The notes below the pieces were generated by a model that was not told the origin of the DNA, did not search any database, and saw only the letters and a program-made list of their open reading frames with translations. Below are positions 13,301-24,329 of a stretch of DNA of 64,000 nucleotides, in pieces. This DNA is from Nipponacmea schrenckii (lineage: Eukaryota; Mollusca; Gastropoda; Lottiidae). The position numbers and the translations under genes were made by a program. Every line of letters starts with the position of its first letter. The first letter of the stretch is position 1. The stretch covers positions 20,561,023 through 20,625,022 of the forward strand of contig CM060200.1 in the NCBI GenBank assembly GCA_030562195.1, in the 5' to 3' direction.

Positions 13301-16080
13301 TTTCAGGTGGGGATGGTTAGGATTCAACTGTGGCAGCACATTTGGTATTTCAGGCCTAAAATGGAAACTTGCAGCAAGGTAAGGATTTTTACTAAAAATT
13401 TAATACGATGGAAGTGATATTTATGTAAAAATCTATATAGGAGAATGTTTATATGTTCGAGTAACCTGATTGTCGAAGAATCCGCCTATAAATGTACATT
13501 TCTCTTTTACAATGTTGTCGTATAACGTAGGATTTCATTCTGATAATTTGCAATGAAGGCCTTTCAAGATTTTAGAATAAGTTATCAAGATTCTAACTTT
13601 GGCTTATTCCCCGAAATATCTGTCTTAGGTCATACATTGTAATTATATTGATATTTCAGATCAGCTGTGTCTACTATATCAGCTTCAACTGCAGGAGGAG
13701 TAGTTGGCCTTTTATCTAGGTACGGTATTAGTCTTTACGTGCATCATATGTCTTTTTTGCTGCTGTAATCCTTCTATGGCACATTAATCATGAACGTTGA
13801 TGGTGGATAGACAGTGGTTTATCCACTCAGTATCTCTTAGTGATCTTTTTATGACCTATTTGGAAAGATCAACTAGCAGTATAAACCGATAAACATGTTA
13901 ACAGTTAAAGAAAAGCACCCTTGTGAAACACCTCGAATATATTAAACATGTTTGTGTGGATATCTTGTTAAAATTCAAATTGATGTTCTTGATATTTAAC
14001 ATAACATACTGACACGTTTGGTATTATTTAGTTTTGTTGCAGTGTGCTGGATTGTATTTCTTGTTGAACATCGGTGGTTATATCATTGATCCCGTTATGT
14101 TTCTTTTTCAGTTATATAGTAAAGAAAAGAACATTTGATGTTGCCTACCTTATAAATGGTGTTCTAGGGTCATTGGTAGGAATTACCGGTAAGGTCATTC
14201 TTGGTTAACATATGAAGAGACAGACCAGTGGATAAAAGCTGGTCCATCTAACATTATACAATTTCTATGTTAGTTCTTTTTTGTACACGTCACCTGGCAA
14301 TGACCTTTCCTGGAAATATCCCAATTTGCCAATGCAATGATTGGTGTATGAAGGTATTTCAATGAAATTGTGTTGATCTATTACGTCTTTCAAATTTACC
14401 TAAAATTCTTCTTTGAATCAGAATAACGGAATAGACGATTATAATGACATTCGAAATCCTATACACATGTTTTCACATTTCAATCTGATTAAAATATCAT
14501 TGTTTCTATTCCTGTTTTTAAACAAGGTTCTTTATTCGTCAATCACGATCTCAAAACATGTTTAATCTTGTGCTTTCAGCGACATGTGCGATGGTTCATC
14601 CATGGGAAGGTCTAGTGATTGGCCTAATTGGAGGTTCAATAACAATAACTGGTGTAGCATTGCTTGATAGATTTCATATTGATGATCCTGTTGGTAAGCT
14701 AGTTCCTTAAACAAGTAACATACAAGTTTGAATTGGAAGAAATGTGTCCGGTGTGATGGCTGGTGCGAGATTATCAACATAGGTGAAAAAAGGAGAGAAG
14801 AATATCACCTTTGTTGAATTATCAAAGCAGACTCGTAAATGATACACCAGCATGCATTCGACACATTTGTAACCCCACCATTGATGACATTTGACAGCAC
14901 TCTATATACACGTAATAATATTCTATTGTGCTTATCATTAAAAAGATGATACTCTTTGGTCAGCAGTTGCTTTTGATATCTTATTCTACTAAGACCGTTC
15001 ATGCAGTTTTTCAAATACCATAATGCCACAATCTGATTTATTAATGTATTTCAGGTTGTGTTGGAACTCATGCTCTTGGAGGGGCTTGGAGTATGTTGGC
15101 TGCTGGATTGTTTTCTCGAAGGGATACTTTTGCAAAAGAACTTCATCTTGATGCTGTCCAAAATGGACTTTTTAATGTAAGTTTTAAGATTATTTTTACG
15201 ACAAAATCATAGAGATAAATAAAGATCACAAGATTTTTTTTTACCTTTTTAAACCTTGAGGTATACTTTGCCTATATAAGTCAAGGGTTAAAATTATTTT
15301 TCATCAACTCTTTTCAGAAGTTTTTATTCAATGTTTGAATTTCAGGGAGGTGGTTTTTACCAACTTGGTATTCAAACGTTAGCTGTTGTGACTTTAACAG
15401 TGTGGACATTAATTACATCCTACTTATTCCTTAAAATAATCGATCTCGTGATGGGACTACGGGTCCCTTTAGAAGAAGAAATTCTTGGTGCCGATATTGT
15501 GGAACATGGTATTGGAAACTGCTATTACGATAAAGCAACTAAAAAACTAGTAGAATTCGATGACGAAGACATCATATCAGAGAATGTTCGTTCACGTCGA
15601 CATTCGCACGTGTTCGGAAAACATACTGATGCTGTTTCAAGTTTAGCCGCAATGACTTTAGCACATGTTTCTGGTGAGCAACTCCATACGGATGTTTTAC
15701 AAGACGTGAAAGCAGCTTCTGGGTCGAAATGGCGCCGATTTTTCAGAAAATTCGGTAAGAAACGAAAGCGACCTGAAAATGATCAAATTCCAGCTCAAAA
15801 TCACAATACCACAAATGGACATATACCGAACGGAATTTCGAATGGAGTTTCGAACGGGATAAGTAATGGTGGATTCGAAATTAGATCTCGGCTTCAGTCT
15901 GTTTCTTCGGTAAATTCCATTTATCCCGCTCGAAGCGAACATTCCTTCAAAAGCGATCGTTGTATTGAACCCCCAAATATACTTATTGGAGATGGGGTAA
16001 TTCCAAATCAAGTGGTGGACAATACTGGTGGGTTTGTGATGATACCTACCGAAAGTGTTGCACAAATGACTTATATTTGA
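7316..16080 (+). CDS. Ammonium transporter, AMT/MEP family
   Basis: Nine coding exons: 7316-7451, 10703-10969, 12683-12965, 13307-13378, 13660-13719, 14112-14188, 14580-14693, 15055-15176, 15346-16080. All junctions are GT-AG; the joined frame is 1866 nt (621 aa). The family forms trimeric channels conducting NH3/NH4+ across the plasma membrane. Recognisable are the family motif MQSGFGLLESG (43-53), VDIAGAGPVHMVGG with the conserved Asp178 and the first pore His186, WWGWLGFNCGSTFG (about 229-242), and CVGTHALGG with the second pore His342. GLRVPLEEEILGADIVEHG (about 414-432) is the conserved cytosolic C-terminal helix that couples subunits. After this comes an unusually long polar tail of about 190 residues with a lysine/arginine patch and repeated SNG(I/V) steps. 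Two sequons (N5-M-S, N11-G-T) lie in the predicted extracellular N-terminus. ATG 7316 follows an in-frame stop at 7298. An alternative first exon lies at 2161-2287. A polyadenylation signal AATAAA lies at 16187-16192. Confidence 0.95.
7940..8115. repeat. Short degenerate tandem repeat, about 23-bp unit
   Basis: About six imperfect copies of a unit containing GAGTTGGTTGCAGTTTACTC, spaced about 23 bp, in the first AMT intron. I see no function. Confidence 0.6.
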
Positions 16081-16186
16081 ATTAGTATAATCTTAACCTA
16101 AAATACGCAACTTACAATACAATCCTGCCTTTACAATATCCATAAAACAAATTGTGATAAATTTTTATTGTTGAAAGTTTATGTCA

Positions 16187-16192
16187 AATAAA
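16187..16192 (+). terminator. Polyadenylation signal of the ammonium transporter
   Basis: A canonical AATAAA lies 107 nt after the stop codon. It is the first such hexamer downstream and is followed by a T-rich stretch. The opposite strand carries AATAAA (plus-strand TTTATT, 16164-16169) for the convergent EF-hand gene, so the two 3' UTRs may overlap. Confidence 0.6.
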
Positions 16193-16697
16193 ATATTAAA
16201 CTCTTTCTAAGCTGTATGTCATTTTAAGGATTACTTCTTCTTAGAATGGACATGGAATATGAAAGTCTCAATATTGGTCAAGACAATGTATACAATATTC
16301 ATCAGTTAGACTAACCAGGTGCTATATTAAATAATAGAATCTCTATATTACAGAACTAAGTAATTATTGAAAATTTTCCTCTGAGTTTTTTTTTCAAATT
16401 ACTTATGTAATGAATTTTTACTTAGTATATGGATTGACTGGATTATAGGGATATTCGTATAGTTTTAAGATCGGGAGTACACTGATGACTAATTTTGGCC
16501 AAGTTGAATTTGCATTTTGTTGGACATTCTAAGAAGCAATATACCTTTAAGCAAGGGATATTGAAAATTGTTTTTGAAGATTTTCAACAATTAATCTGTT
16601 CTTGTATTTAGCAATGAGAAACACTAAGTACTCATACATGGTTCAGCATGCATAGCAAACAAGCTAACTTGGTGCATAAACTGTGAATGAATGGTTT
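16193..16697. other. Convergent 3' intergenic region
   Basis: Separates the stop codons of the transporter (plus) and the EF-hand gene (minus). It is AT-rich and probably mostly 3' UTR. No other feature was seen. Confidence 0.5.
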
Positions 16698-19600
16698 TCA
16701 ATACAATGCGCTATAGGGTCTTCGATTACATGTTTTAAAGTCAGGACTTCTGCATCTTTCGCGTTCTACTGCTGTACGACTACGGTGATGGCTATTGAGG
16801 ACGGGTCTAAACGGAACTTGGATCCATGGGCACACAACGAATGCTTCCTCTTCCTTCTGTGGCGAATAGGATCTATAAACTTGTCTAAAATGTTCAAATA
16901 ACTTCTTGGAACCTCTGTGATTAGCATACAGCTCTTCCCAATGTTGGCATGCTGTTCTGACAAAATCTTTTCTTAAATTCCCATAGTAATCATCGACGGC
17001 TTTCTTGACCCTTTCGCGAATATCGGGGAGATCTTCAATAGTTAAACGTTTACTTCCTATTCTAAGGACGGGTAACGGCACCCTATCCCACTCTGTTCTG
17101 GGTGTAATCCAACCAATATGTCTTCTTTTACCAACTAAAAAGCAACATGGAAATAATGGGATTAGGAACAAAATTTGAAGCAATGGAACAAAAAACATAT
17201 TTTAATGATATTAAGAATAAGCTTGTTCACTTCAATGTTTATCAACAATTTTGTGGGCACGAAGTAGTCTCAACATATGTTACCAATTTGTTGGATAAAT
17301 TTGAGCAAAAAAAGGTGCATGCAGTTCGTATGTAATTTGTGAAAACGGACAAGTCTATTTTTTCATATAAAGTAATTAAAAATTCCCTATGGAGATATTT
17401 GATATTAAGGTCTTCGTGAAAGAACCGGGAGTTGATCTCAGAGTTATAATGTTTCAATGGGTGGTAGAGAATAAAACCAATATCAATATTTTACGGGTTG
17501 AGTTGACAAAATAATTTTGGAGCGTTGTCAGGCGTTGTGAAAGGTGAGTTTGAAGAGAATGAACGTGCTTATGCGTATTGTGATTTCCAAGTTACCTTTT
17601 GTAGTTGGGTATGTGGTTGAGGCATGACTTCCCTCTCTTCTGTGACTTACAGCGGATTTTAACCGTTCTCTACTTCTTAACAGCTTCTGGGATTCTGCAA
17701 TAATTGAAATTATTTTCATTTGTAGTCAATTAGATTTAAATGCTAATCTAGATGTTTTGTTTCGCGTTTTTTTTCCTTGCCAACCACGATCTGATGTCTC
17801 TATTGTTCTAGGTTCAGGTTTGGTTTATGTATCGTATTTTTGATTAGATTTGTCGTCTGTTTGACAGGATAAAATATATAGGTTTGAGATTCGAGAAGTT
17901 TTAAGACCAGTTTCTTCAAGTGAATATCGATAGCAAATGTCGACACAAATTGCTATGGCAAATAGAAAACGTATATGAAAATACAAAAGTTAAAAACCAC
18001 TTCCAAAATTCAAGTCCCTGAACCTTTAAAACCATTCAAATTTTCTTACCCTCTTTTTTCAATCTTATGACATCACATGGTTTTGGCATTTTAAACGTCC
18101 TAGATTGGGAGTTTTTCATAACATCCTGTAAAACCAAACATGAAAGAGAGGTTTACATTCTTTAATTTTAATTATTTAGCTAAATTGAGATATATCAATT
18201 AGTGTACTAATGTGCACATTTTGGTATTTCTTGCAGCACCATATACATAGATCATATACGAAACTACGTATGCCTCTTATATGTAAATAAAACACACGGA
18301 CGCAGTTCACATCCATTTTGAATCTGGTCCTCAACTTAATAAGTCGAATTTTCACAAAAAGCTATAATAATTCAAAAAAGCCTTTTAAAGTTTTCAAAAT
18401 AGATTTTAAAGCTTGGTTGAAATATATTTCTATAAGCAGGCCAAATTCATCTTTGAATATGAAGCACCATAACAAAGTAGTTAAAAATCAACTTAATATA
18501 AGATCGATTTGAATTGGAAACAGTTTAACGAAAGCGCCTTTCAACATCAGAGAATTTAGCAGTTTGAACCCCTCACACCAATCTGTAATAAACAAATTTC
18601 CAATTATGGCCTTAATTCCATTAAAACAAACATGTTCACTTTCCCCTATTCTACTTACTGTTATAGCTAACTGGATATCTCTTTCGATATCTTTCTGAGA
18701 TTTTACTATCCTCAATGGATCAAAGTATAATTTGTTTGATGGTTTGTCTATTTCTTGCAAAACATCTGACGCTTTCAAACCGATAGTCGTGCGAACGGTT
18801 TCGGTTTTTGAATCTCCACAAGATATAACAAAGTTCAACGGCTTTGCATAAGGTGATTTGATACTTTTTGCTGCCCTTTGCATTTTCTTTAGTTTCAATC
18901 TTAGTTGTTTATCACTAAGTCCAATAAGACGAACACCTGCTGTATAATGACTCAAGACATGAGGTTGTTCAACTTTCTTAGCGTGCAACTCGGACAAGTC
19001 TGTCTTTCTGTTAAATTTCCTCAAGGCAGAGAAGAACAGTCTCTGACGTTTCGTATATGTTTTAAATTGGTTTGGTTTGTCTGGAACATAAATTCGTCAA
19101 ATGAACTACTATTATATTGTTCTACGTTCGTGAATTACGTGCAACCCGAGATTGCAATAGAATGGCATCATAGGTAAGGGGTAAGTAATATATCCGGAGG
19201 GACCATTTTCGCAGATAAATTACAGACAAGAAACCAGACGACAACAGCTGTCTAGATAGCTATCAGAGGCTGGTGGTGAAAAGAGACAGAAGGTTCGGTC
19301 TAATAGCAGACCTTATTTCAGACGAATTCAACGTTGGATCACTCAGAAAATAATATAATACACTCACTATCACTTCCGTCATCCATGGCAGTGATATGCA
19401 TGAAAAATTCATCGAAATCAATCTCGCCATTGCCGTCTTTATCCAAAACCTTGAGTATGTCCTCTACCTCTTCCCTAGTAATATCACTATCAACTCTTTT
19501 CAGACCTTCATAGAGAGTATCAGCATTCAATAACCCGGTATGAGCAGAATCCAGCATATCAAATACCTGAATACAAGGGAAACAAGTTAAAACCTTTTTA

Positions 19601-22600
19601 ATATAATTCATATCAGCTGATAAAACTCATTTCAGCAATCTGTGGAGCGTTTTAATATTTAAATCCGACGCCCACACTAAGTAAGTTTAGGTTATTATGA
19701 ACAATTTCAAGCTATTGCGAACTTCGACTTGACAGCAATAGCCATTTTTCTTGAATTACGGAAGTTTGTAAATGAAGCCAGTTGATTTGATTGTACGAAT
19801 GAAGCCAGTTGATTTGATTGTACGAATAGGAATAAAAATACAATCAGAGGCCTCAAAAGTCTGTAAACACTAAGCCATACAGTGACATGGTTTTCTGGAA
19901 GGCTCTGTTGCTCGCTGTATTTGTTGCAATCAACTCAATTGCTGCGTTCCATGATATAAGACGAGTGGCTATTAAAGTCAAGGTACGAAATTAGTGTCCG
20001 TATTGATAGTAATCATCTATATAGCTGCGTATTAGAAGATGAGACAGTGATGTGACGACATTTTATACAGATGTAATATCTGTTATTATCCACACGCATA
20101 GGGAAATTGAAGTATATCTTACAGTTGTCGAATTTTAATTTTGTATAGGCATATCACAGGGAATAGCTAGTTATGGAGAAAAGAGAAATTAAAAAAAAAT
20201 TAATACATTTTATACAAAACTTCCCCGGGTTCAATTACTGCAAAAAAAGGCTTTACCTCTTTAAAAGCACTTGTATGATCATCACTTAACTCTTCATACC
20301 ACTCTTCTGACACCTCTAGAATCAGAAAAGATAAATAAAGATGTATCTTGCTCACACGCCCTCGTTTATATATTTCAAACTAAATGCTAAGATGATGCTC
20401 ACATATTTCAGCAATGACTTCTTGTCTTTCACAGGTTATCTTATTCCCAGTATCGCTTGGAACGACTAAAATACTGAGGGTTATGGAAGATGTCATAAAA
20501 CTTTAAGCACTGTATCAGATCAGCACTCTTCCCTCATTTTAAATTTTCATGGGCGAACTGTATACACCAGGACAGTAATACCGAGTAATATGCGGAAGAG
20601 GATCTCATAAAATTGAAAACGATTTTCAGAGGGAAATGGTTTCAAATAGCATAAAAACCTGAGAGAAAGTGCTTTATCTGACTTTTAAACTGGCAAGGAA
20701 TCATTCTTTGTAAAAACAATAAATATGAATAAAACAAGGGACACAAAGTGTGCCTTCAAAATTTCAAACTAAAGCATAAGATATTTTTAAAACCTTCAAA
20801 TGTGTTCAATTTAGTTTCTTACTTTAGCTAAATTTAAATCTGATAGAGCTTTTGAAAATATAATATTCCTGGTGTAAAAATGTAATATTCCCTTAGATTT
20901 AAAATTTAATATCCCTGGGAATAAGAATATAATATCCCTGGTGTTTAAAATATAATATCCTCGATGTTTGAAATATAATATCTCTGGTGTTTAAAATATA
21001 ATATCCCTGGTGTTTAAAATATAATATCCCTGGGATTTAAAATATAATATCCCTGGTGTTTAAAATATAATATCCCTGGTGTTTGAAATACAATATCCCC
21101 GGTGTTTAAAATATAATATCCTTGGTGTTTGAAATATAATATCCCTGGTGTTTAAAATATAATGTCCCTGGTGTTTGAAATATAATATCCCTGGAGTTTA
21201 GAATATATAATCTCTGGTGTTTAAAATATAATATACCGAGGTTTAAAATATGATATCCCTGGTGTTTGAAATATAATATCCCGTGCTTTAAAATATAACA
21301 TCCGGTGCTTTAAAATATAATATCCTTGGTGTTTAAAATATATTATCCCTGAAGTTTAAAATATATTATCCCTGGTGTTTAAAATATAATATCACCGGTG
21401 TTTAAAATATAATATCCATGGTGTTTAAAATATATTATCCCTGGTGTTTAAAATATAATATCCCCGATGTTAAAAATATATTATCCAAAGTATTTAAAAT
21501 ATTATATCCCTGATGTTTAAAATATAATATCACCGGTGTCTAAAATATAATATCCCTGGTGTTTAAAATATATTATCCCTGGTGTTTGAAATATAATATC
21601 CCTGGTGTTAAAAATATAATATTCCTGGTGTTTAAAATATAATATCCTTGGTGTTTAAAATATAATATCCCTGGCGTTCAAAATATAATATCCCTGGTGT
21701 TTAAAATATAATATCACCGGTGTTGAAAATATATTATCCCTTGTGTTTTAAATATAATATCCCTGGTGTTTAAAATTTAATATACCTGGAATTAAAAATA
21801 TAATATCCCCGGTTTTTAAAATATAATATCCCTGGTGTTTAAGATATAATATCCCCGATGTTAAAAAAATATTATCCCCGTTGTTTGAAATATAATATCC
21901 CTGGTGTTTAAAATATAATATCCCTGGTGTTTCAAGTATAAAGATTTTACATGAAATTCCCCAAAGAACAGTGATCACCACATAATTGGGCGAATCTTGA
22001 TCCCATTAGTATGGAAGCCTACTGCGGCCATGTCCACTCTCCCTTTGTCGCCCACGAAAAGACGACGAAAAATCGTCGACTTGTTGCCCCCGACGAAAAA
22101 GGCGACAAAGCGACGAAAAAGGCGAAAAAAAAAACCACGACGCAAAGGGCGAGAAAGCACAGAAAAAGGCAGGTTTTGATACACAATTGAAGATTATATT
22201 TTTGAACTGTATTGTTCTTGTGCCATCAGCCAAGACCGGAAATGCGATCTACGACCATTCCTGAGATAAAATACGTTCAAAATCCTCTGCCTCAAAATTT
22301 GTACGAAAATTACTATTTCTCAATTTCAGCGCTTTTTTTCTGCTCACATTTTGAAGATTGAAGCCTGCAAATGCAATCAACGGCCATTCCCGAATTATGT
22401 TTCATTTTCATCTGATTTTGGAAGATAATTTCGGGTAATGGAGGTGCCCGAATGGCATGTCCTATAACAATATTTATTTGGAAAAAAAAATTATTCGGCA
22501 GTGATTTCAATTAATAAAAATTATAGGATAGGATATTCGGGCAAGGATAGATTTCATTATTTGAAAAAAAAAACCAGATACATTATATTAGGAATAAGGG

Positions 22601-24148
22601 TTGGCTTGAGTGGATGCTACACTAGGCCTACCAAAATACATAGGCCTAAATCTTGGTTATAACCATAGAGGAATCAAAATATTTATAACCTAAAAACACA
22701 GGCAGACTATAGGCCATACCCAGCTTCAATTAATTAGCTGTTGTGGGATGCTATTGCTGTAAAACGGATTTCCAACAATTTTCATCCATCGACTGAAATT
22801 TTCTAGCAATAGGTCTAGGCTTAACCATCTGTGAAGTTATAATATGTTATAGCTATTGTAGGCCTAAATTGAGAAAAATGTTTCAGCTCATCTGATCTTG
22901 TGCTGTGTTTCAAGGGTAACCCCAAATGCGCATTTATGATAGATTTAATTTAAATTACTTTGTGGTGTGAAAATATGTATTAATATATCGTAAATTTAAA
23001 TTTCAGGTCTTTGTCTTCGGTTGTATAAAGCCAGATAAGTGCCAAGACCACGACACTGGTGATTGATATTTGGGAATTTCTTGCACGCACTTGAACTTCT
23101 ATGACGTCATCCAATAAAACAAATCATCAACGTGTCGGCCGCGACGAAAAAGGCGGCGAAAAGGGCGACGAAAAATCGTCGACTTGTCGCCCCGACGAAA
23201 AAGGCGACGAAAATGGCGACAAAGCGAGAGTTAAAAAAAGGAGGATGAAAAACACCTCGAAAAAGGCGACAAAGCGACGATTATAATTGTCGCTTTGTCG
23301 CCTATTTCGTCGCTTTGTCGCCCTTTTCGTCGCTTTGTCGCCCTTTTCGTCGGGGGTGACAACTCGACGATCGTCGCTTTGTCGTGGGCGACAAAGCGAG
23401 AGTGAACATGGCAGCAGTAGGCTTTCTATACATAAGAAACAGTTTGTTGTCTTACCGCTAGCCTGATGAGACTCCATTTCACTATTATGATGTTTATCAT
23501 CCGATAATGCTCCTGATACCGATGTCTTTTCTCCCTTCTCCGATAATAGTGCAGCAATATTACCACTTGTAACACTTGGTGACTGGAATGATAACAAATC
23601 GGATTGTAGGATTATGTCTGAATTTGCTTAGAGACAAAACAAGGTTATGCTTTGGTTCATAAAACCTCAAAGGAAGAAAGTGGATCGATTGCAAAACAAT
23701 CTAATCTTTCTTCCTTTGAGCTTTTGCAAATCAAGCTTAACCTTGTAACCGTGTTTTGTCTCTAAGCAAAACCAGCAAACGAGGTTTTGAATCAAACTTT
23801 AAACTTCGTAGCAGCATTCTTAGGTCATTAGGTTTAATAGAACCCAAACAGTCTTTTGCATAGGTTTAAAAATATACATTTTTTGTCGATTTTCATCTAC
23901 CAGGACATATTTTAAGAACACTACAGTAGCGCATCGGATATAGATTCGATACAATGAGATGTCTTATTTCATAATTTTTTTTCTCTAAAATTTCTTGCCT
24001 ATTTACTTACCGTACTATTCCGTTTATTATGTGTTAATTTTAAAAGCAAATCCATTGCATCACTCTCTCTTCTGTGAGAGTGAAACTTTTCTTCAGGTGT
24101 CCCACTCCGCTCCGCCTCCTTTTCTTTTGCTTTAATTTTCTTCTTCAT
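16698..24148 (-). CDS. EF-hand protein of unknown function, 518 aa
   Basis: Eight coding exons, in transcription order: 24148-24011, 23582-23456, 20315-20257, 19566-19368, 19080-18659, 18125-18050, 17694-17596, 17134-16698. All junctions are GT-AG and phases match throughout (1557 nt). The start is the first in-frame ATG; the frame stays open a little upstream only from a TTG, so an upstream exon is possible. The N-terminus is Lys/Glu-rich (MKKKIKAKEKEAERSGTPEE). An EF-hand pair spans about residues 105-165. The first loop (114-125) is degenerate, lacking acidic residues at positions 3, 5 and 12. The second, DKDGNGEIDFDE (150-161), is a canonical calcium loop. The C-terminal 340 residues are basic with no fold I recognise; a WITPRTEWDRVPLP segment stands out. 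Architecture recalls poorly studied EFCAB/SPATA21-like cilium or sperm proteins, but I cannot assign a family. It shares a promoter region with AGPAT5. Confidence 0.85.
19771..19824. promoter_or_regulatory. Perfect 27-bp tandem duplication with TATA-like box, upstream of the nested peptide gene
   Basis: A 27-bp unit beginning AATGAAGCCAGTTGATTTGA occurs twice without mismatch (19771-19797 and 19798-19824). It is followed at 19831-19840 by AATAAAAATA, 47-56 bp before the ATG at 19887. This spacing suits a TATA box with a short 5' UTR. The promoter role is inference. Confidence 0.55.
19887..20506 (+). CDS. Putative small secreted peptide (55 aa), antisense and interleaved with the EF-hand gene
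   Basis: Two exons. Exon 1 (19887-19982) encodes MVFWKALLLAVFVAINSIAA, a textbook signal peptide, then FHDIRRVAIKVK, ending AAG|GTACGA. Exon 2 (20435-20506) follows a CTTTCACAG acceptor at the same phase and encodes 23 residues to a TAA stop. The predicted mature peptide of about 35 residues is cysteine-free, net positive (7 Lys/Arg against 3 acidic) and rich in alternating hydrophobic residues, so a membrane-active or signalling peptide is conceivable. A tandem duplication plus a TATA-like box lies upstream, and AATAAA hexamers lie at about 20718 and 20729. The intron of this gene contains the minus-strand EF-hand exon 20257-20315, so the two genes interlock. I recognise no homologue. Transcript evidence would decide it. 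Confidence 0.6.
20718..20734 (+). terminator. Candidate polyadenylation signals of the nested peptide gene
   Basis: Two overlapping-range AATAAA hexamers lie about 212 and 223 nt after the peptide stop codon. They would give a normal short 3' UTR. Only the sequence supports this. Confidence 0.4.
20862..21937. repeat. Minisatellite, 23-bp unit
   Basis: About 45 copies of a 23-bp unit with core AAAATATAATATCCCTGGTG, spaced exactly 23 bp in the regular part (21001 to 21024). Variants replace CCTGG by CCCCG, CACCG or CTTGG. The array lies in the 3.1-kb second intron of the minus-strand EF-hand gene. Confidence 0.92.
22006..22180. repeat. CGACAAAGCGACG-type repetitive element, copy 1
   Basis: A GC-richer island of repeated CGACGAAAAAGGCGAC and GGCGACAAAGCGAC motifs in AT-rich surroundings. 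Its left edge (GGAAGCCTACTGCGGCCATG, then CACTCTCCCTTTGTCGCCCAC) matches the reverse complement of the right edge of copy 2. The pair is therefore one family inserted in opposite orientations. It is non-coding and intronic. Confidence 0.75.
23136..23440. repeat. CGACAAAGCGACG-type repetitive element, copy 2, with hairpin
   Basis: Longer member of the family at 22006-22180, in inverted orientation. It contains many GTCGCTTTGTCGCC and CGACGAAAAAGGCGAC blocks. A perfect inverted repeat has 14-bp arms: GGCGACAAAGCGAC at 23265-23278 and GTCGCTTTGTCGCC at 23289-23302, with a 10-bp AT-rich loop. It ends just before the EF-hand exon 23456-23582. Confidence 0.75.
23623..23770. mobile_element. Foldback MITE, 148 bp
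   Basis: Terminal inverted repeats are perfect over 18 bp (TTTGCTTAGAGACAAAAC at 23623-23640, its complement at 23753-23770). Similarity continues inward through AAGGTTA and CTCAAAGGAAGAAAG, so nearly the whole element can fold into a hairpin. It lies in the first intron of the EF-hand gene and has no coding capacity. I could not define a target-site duplication. Confidence 0.8.
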
Positions 24149-24329
24149 TGTTTTGTAATGGAATGGCTTGACAGATACAAGATCTGTCAAATTGATAACA
24201 TGTGCATTTGTTTATATTGTGATGTCATACAATAAATAAGGTCAAAGGTTACAATTCACGCATGCGTGTATATTAAATAAAGCATGCTTCCGTTACTTTC
24301 AGCACGGTAATCTCAGAAATTGAAGGACG
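24149..24329. promoter_or_regulatory. Divergent promoter of the EF-hand gene and AGPAT5
   Basis: The two start codons lie only 181 bp apart, head to head. The interval contains the perfect 12-bp palindrome CACGCATGCGTG (24257-24268), close to the NRF1 site often found in bidirectional housekeeping promoters. No TATA box is evident. The NRF1 link is inference from the motif. Confidence 0.6.

Noticed and set aside
24149..24190. EF-hand protein start at an upstream TTG
   Set aside because: The longer frame has no ATG before an in-frame stop; the ATG at 24148 is the first plausible start unless an upstream exon exists.
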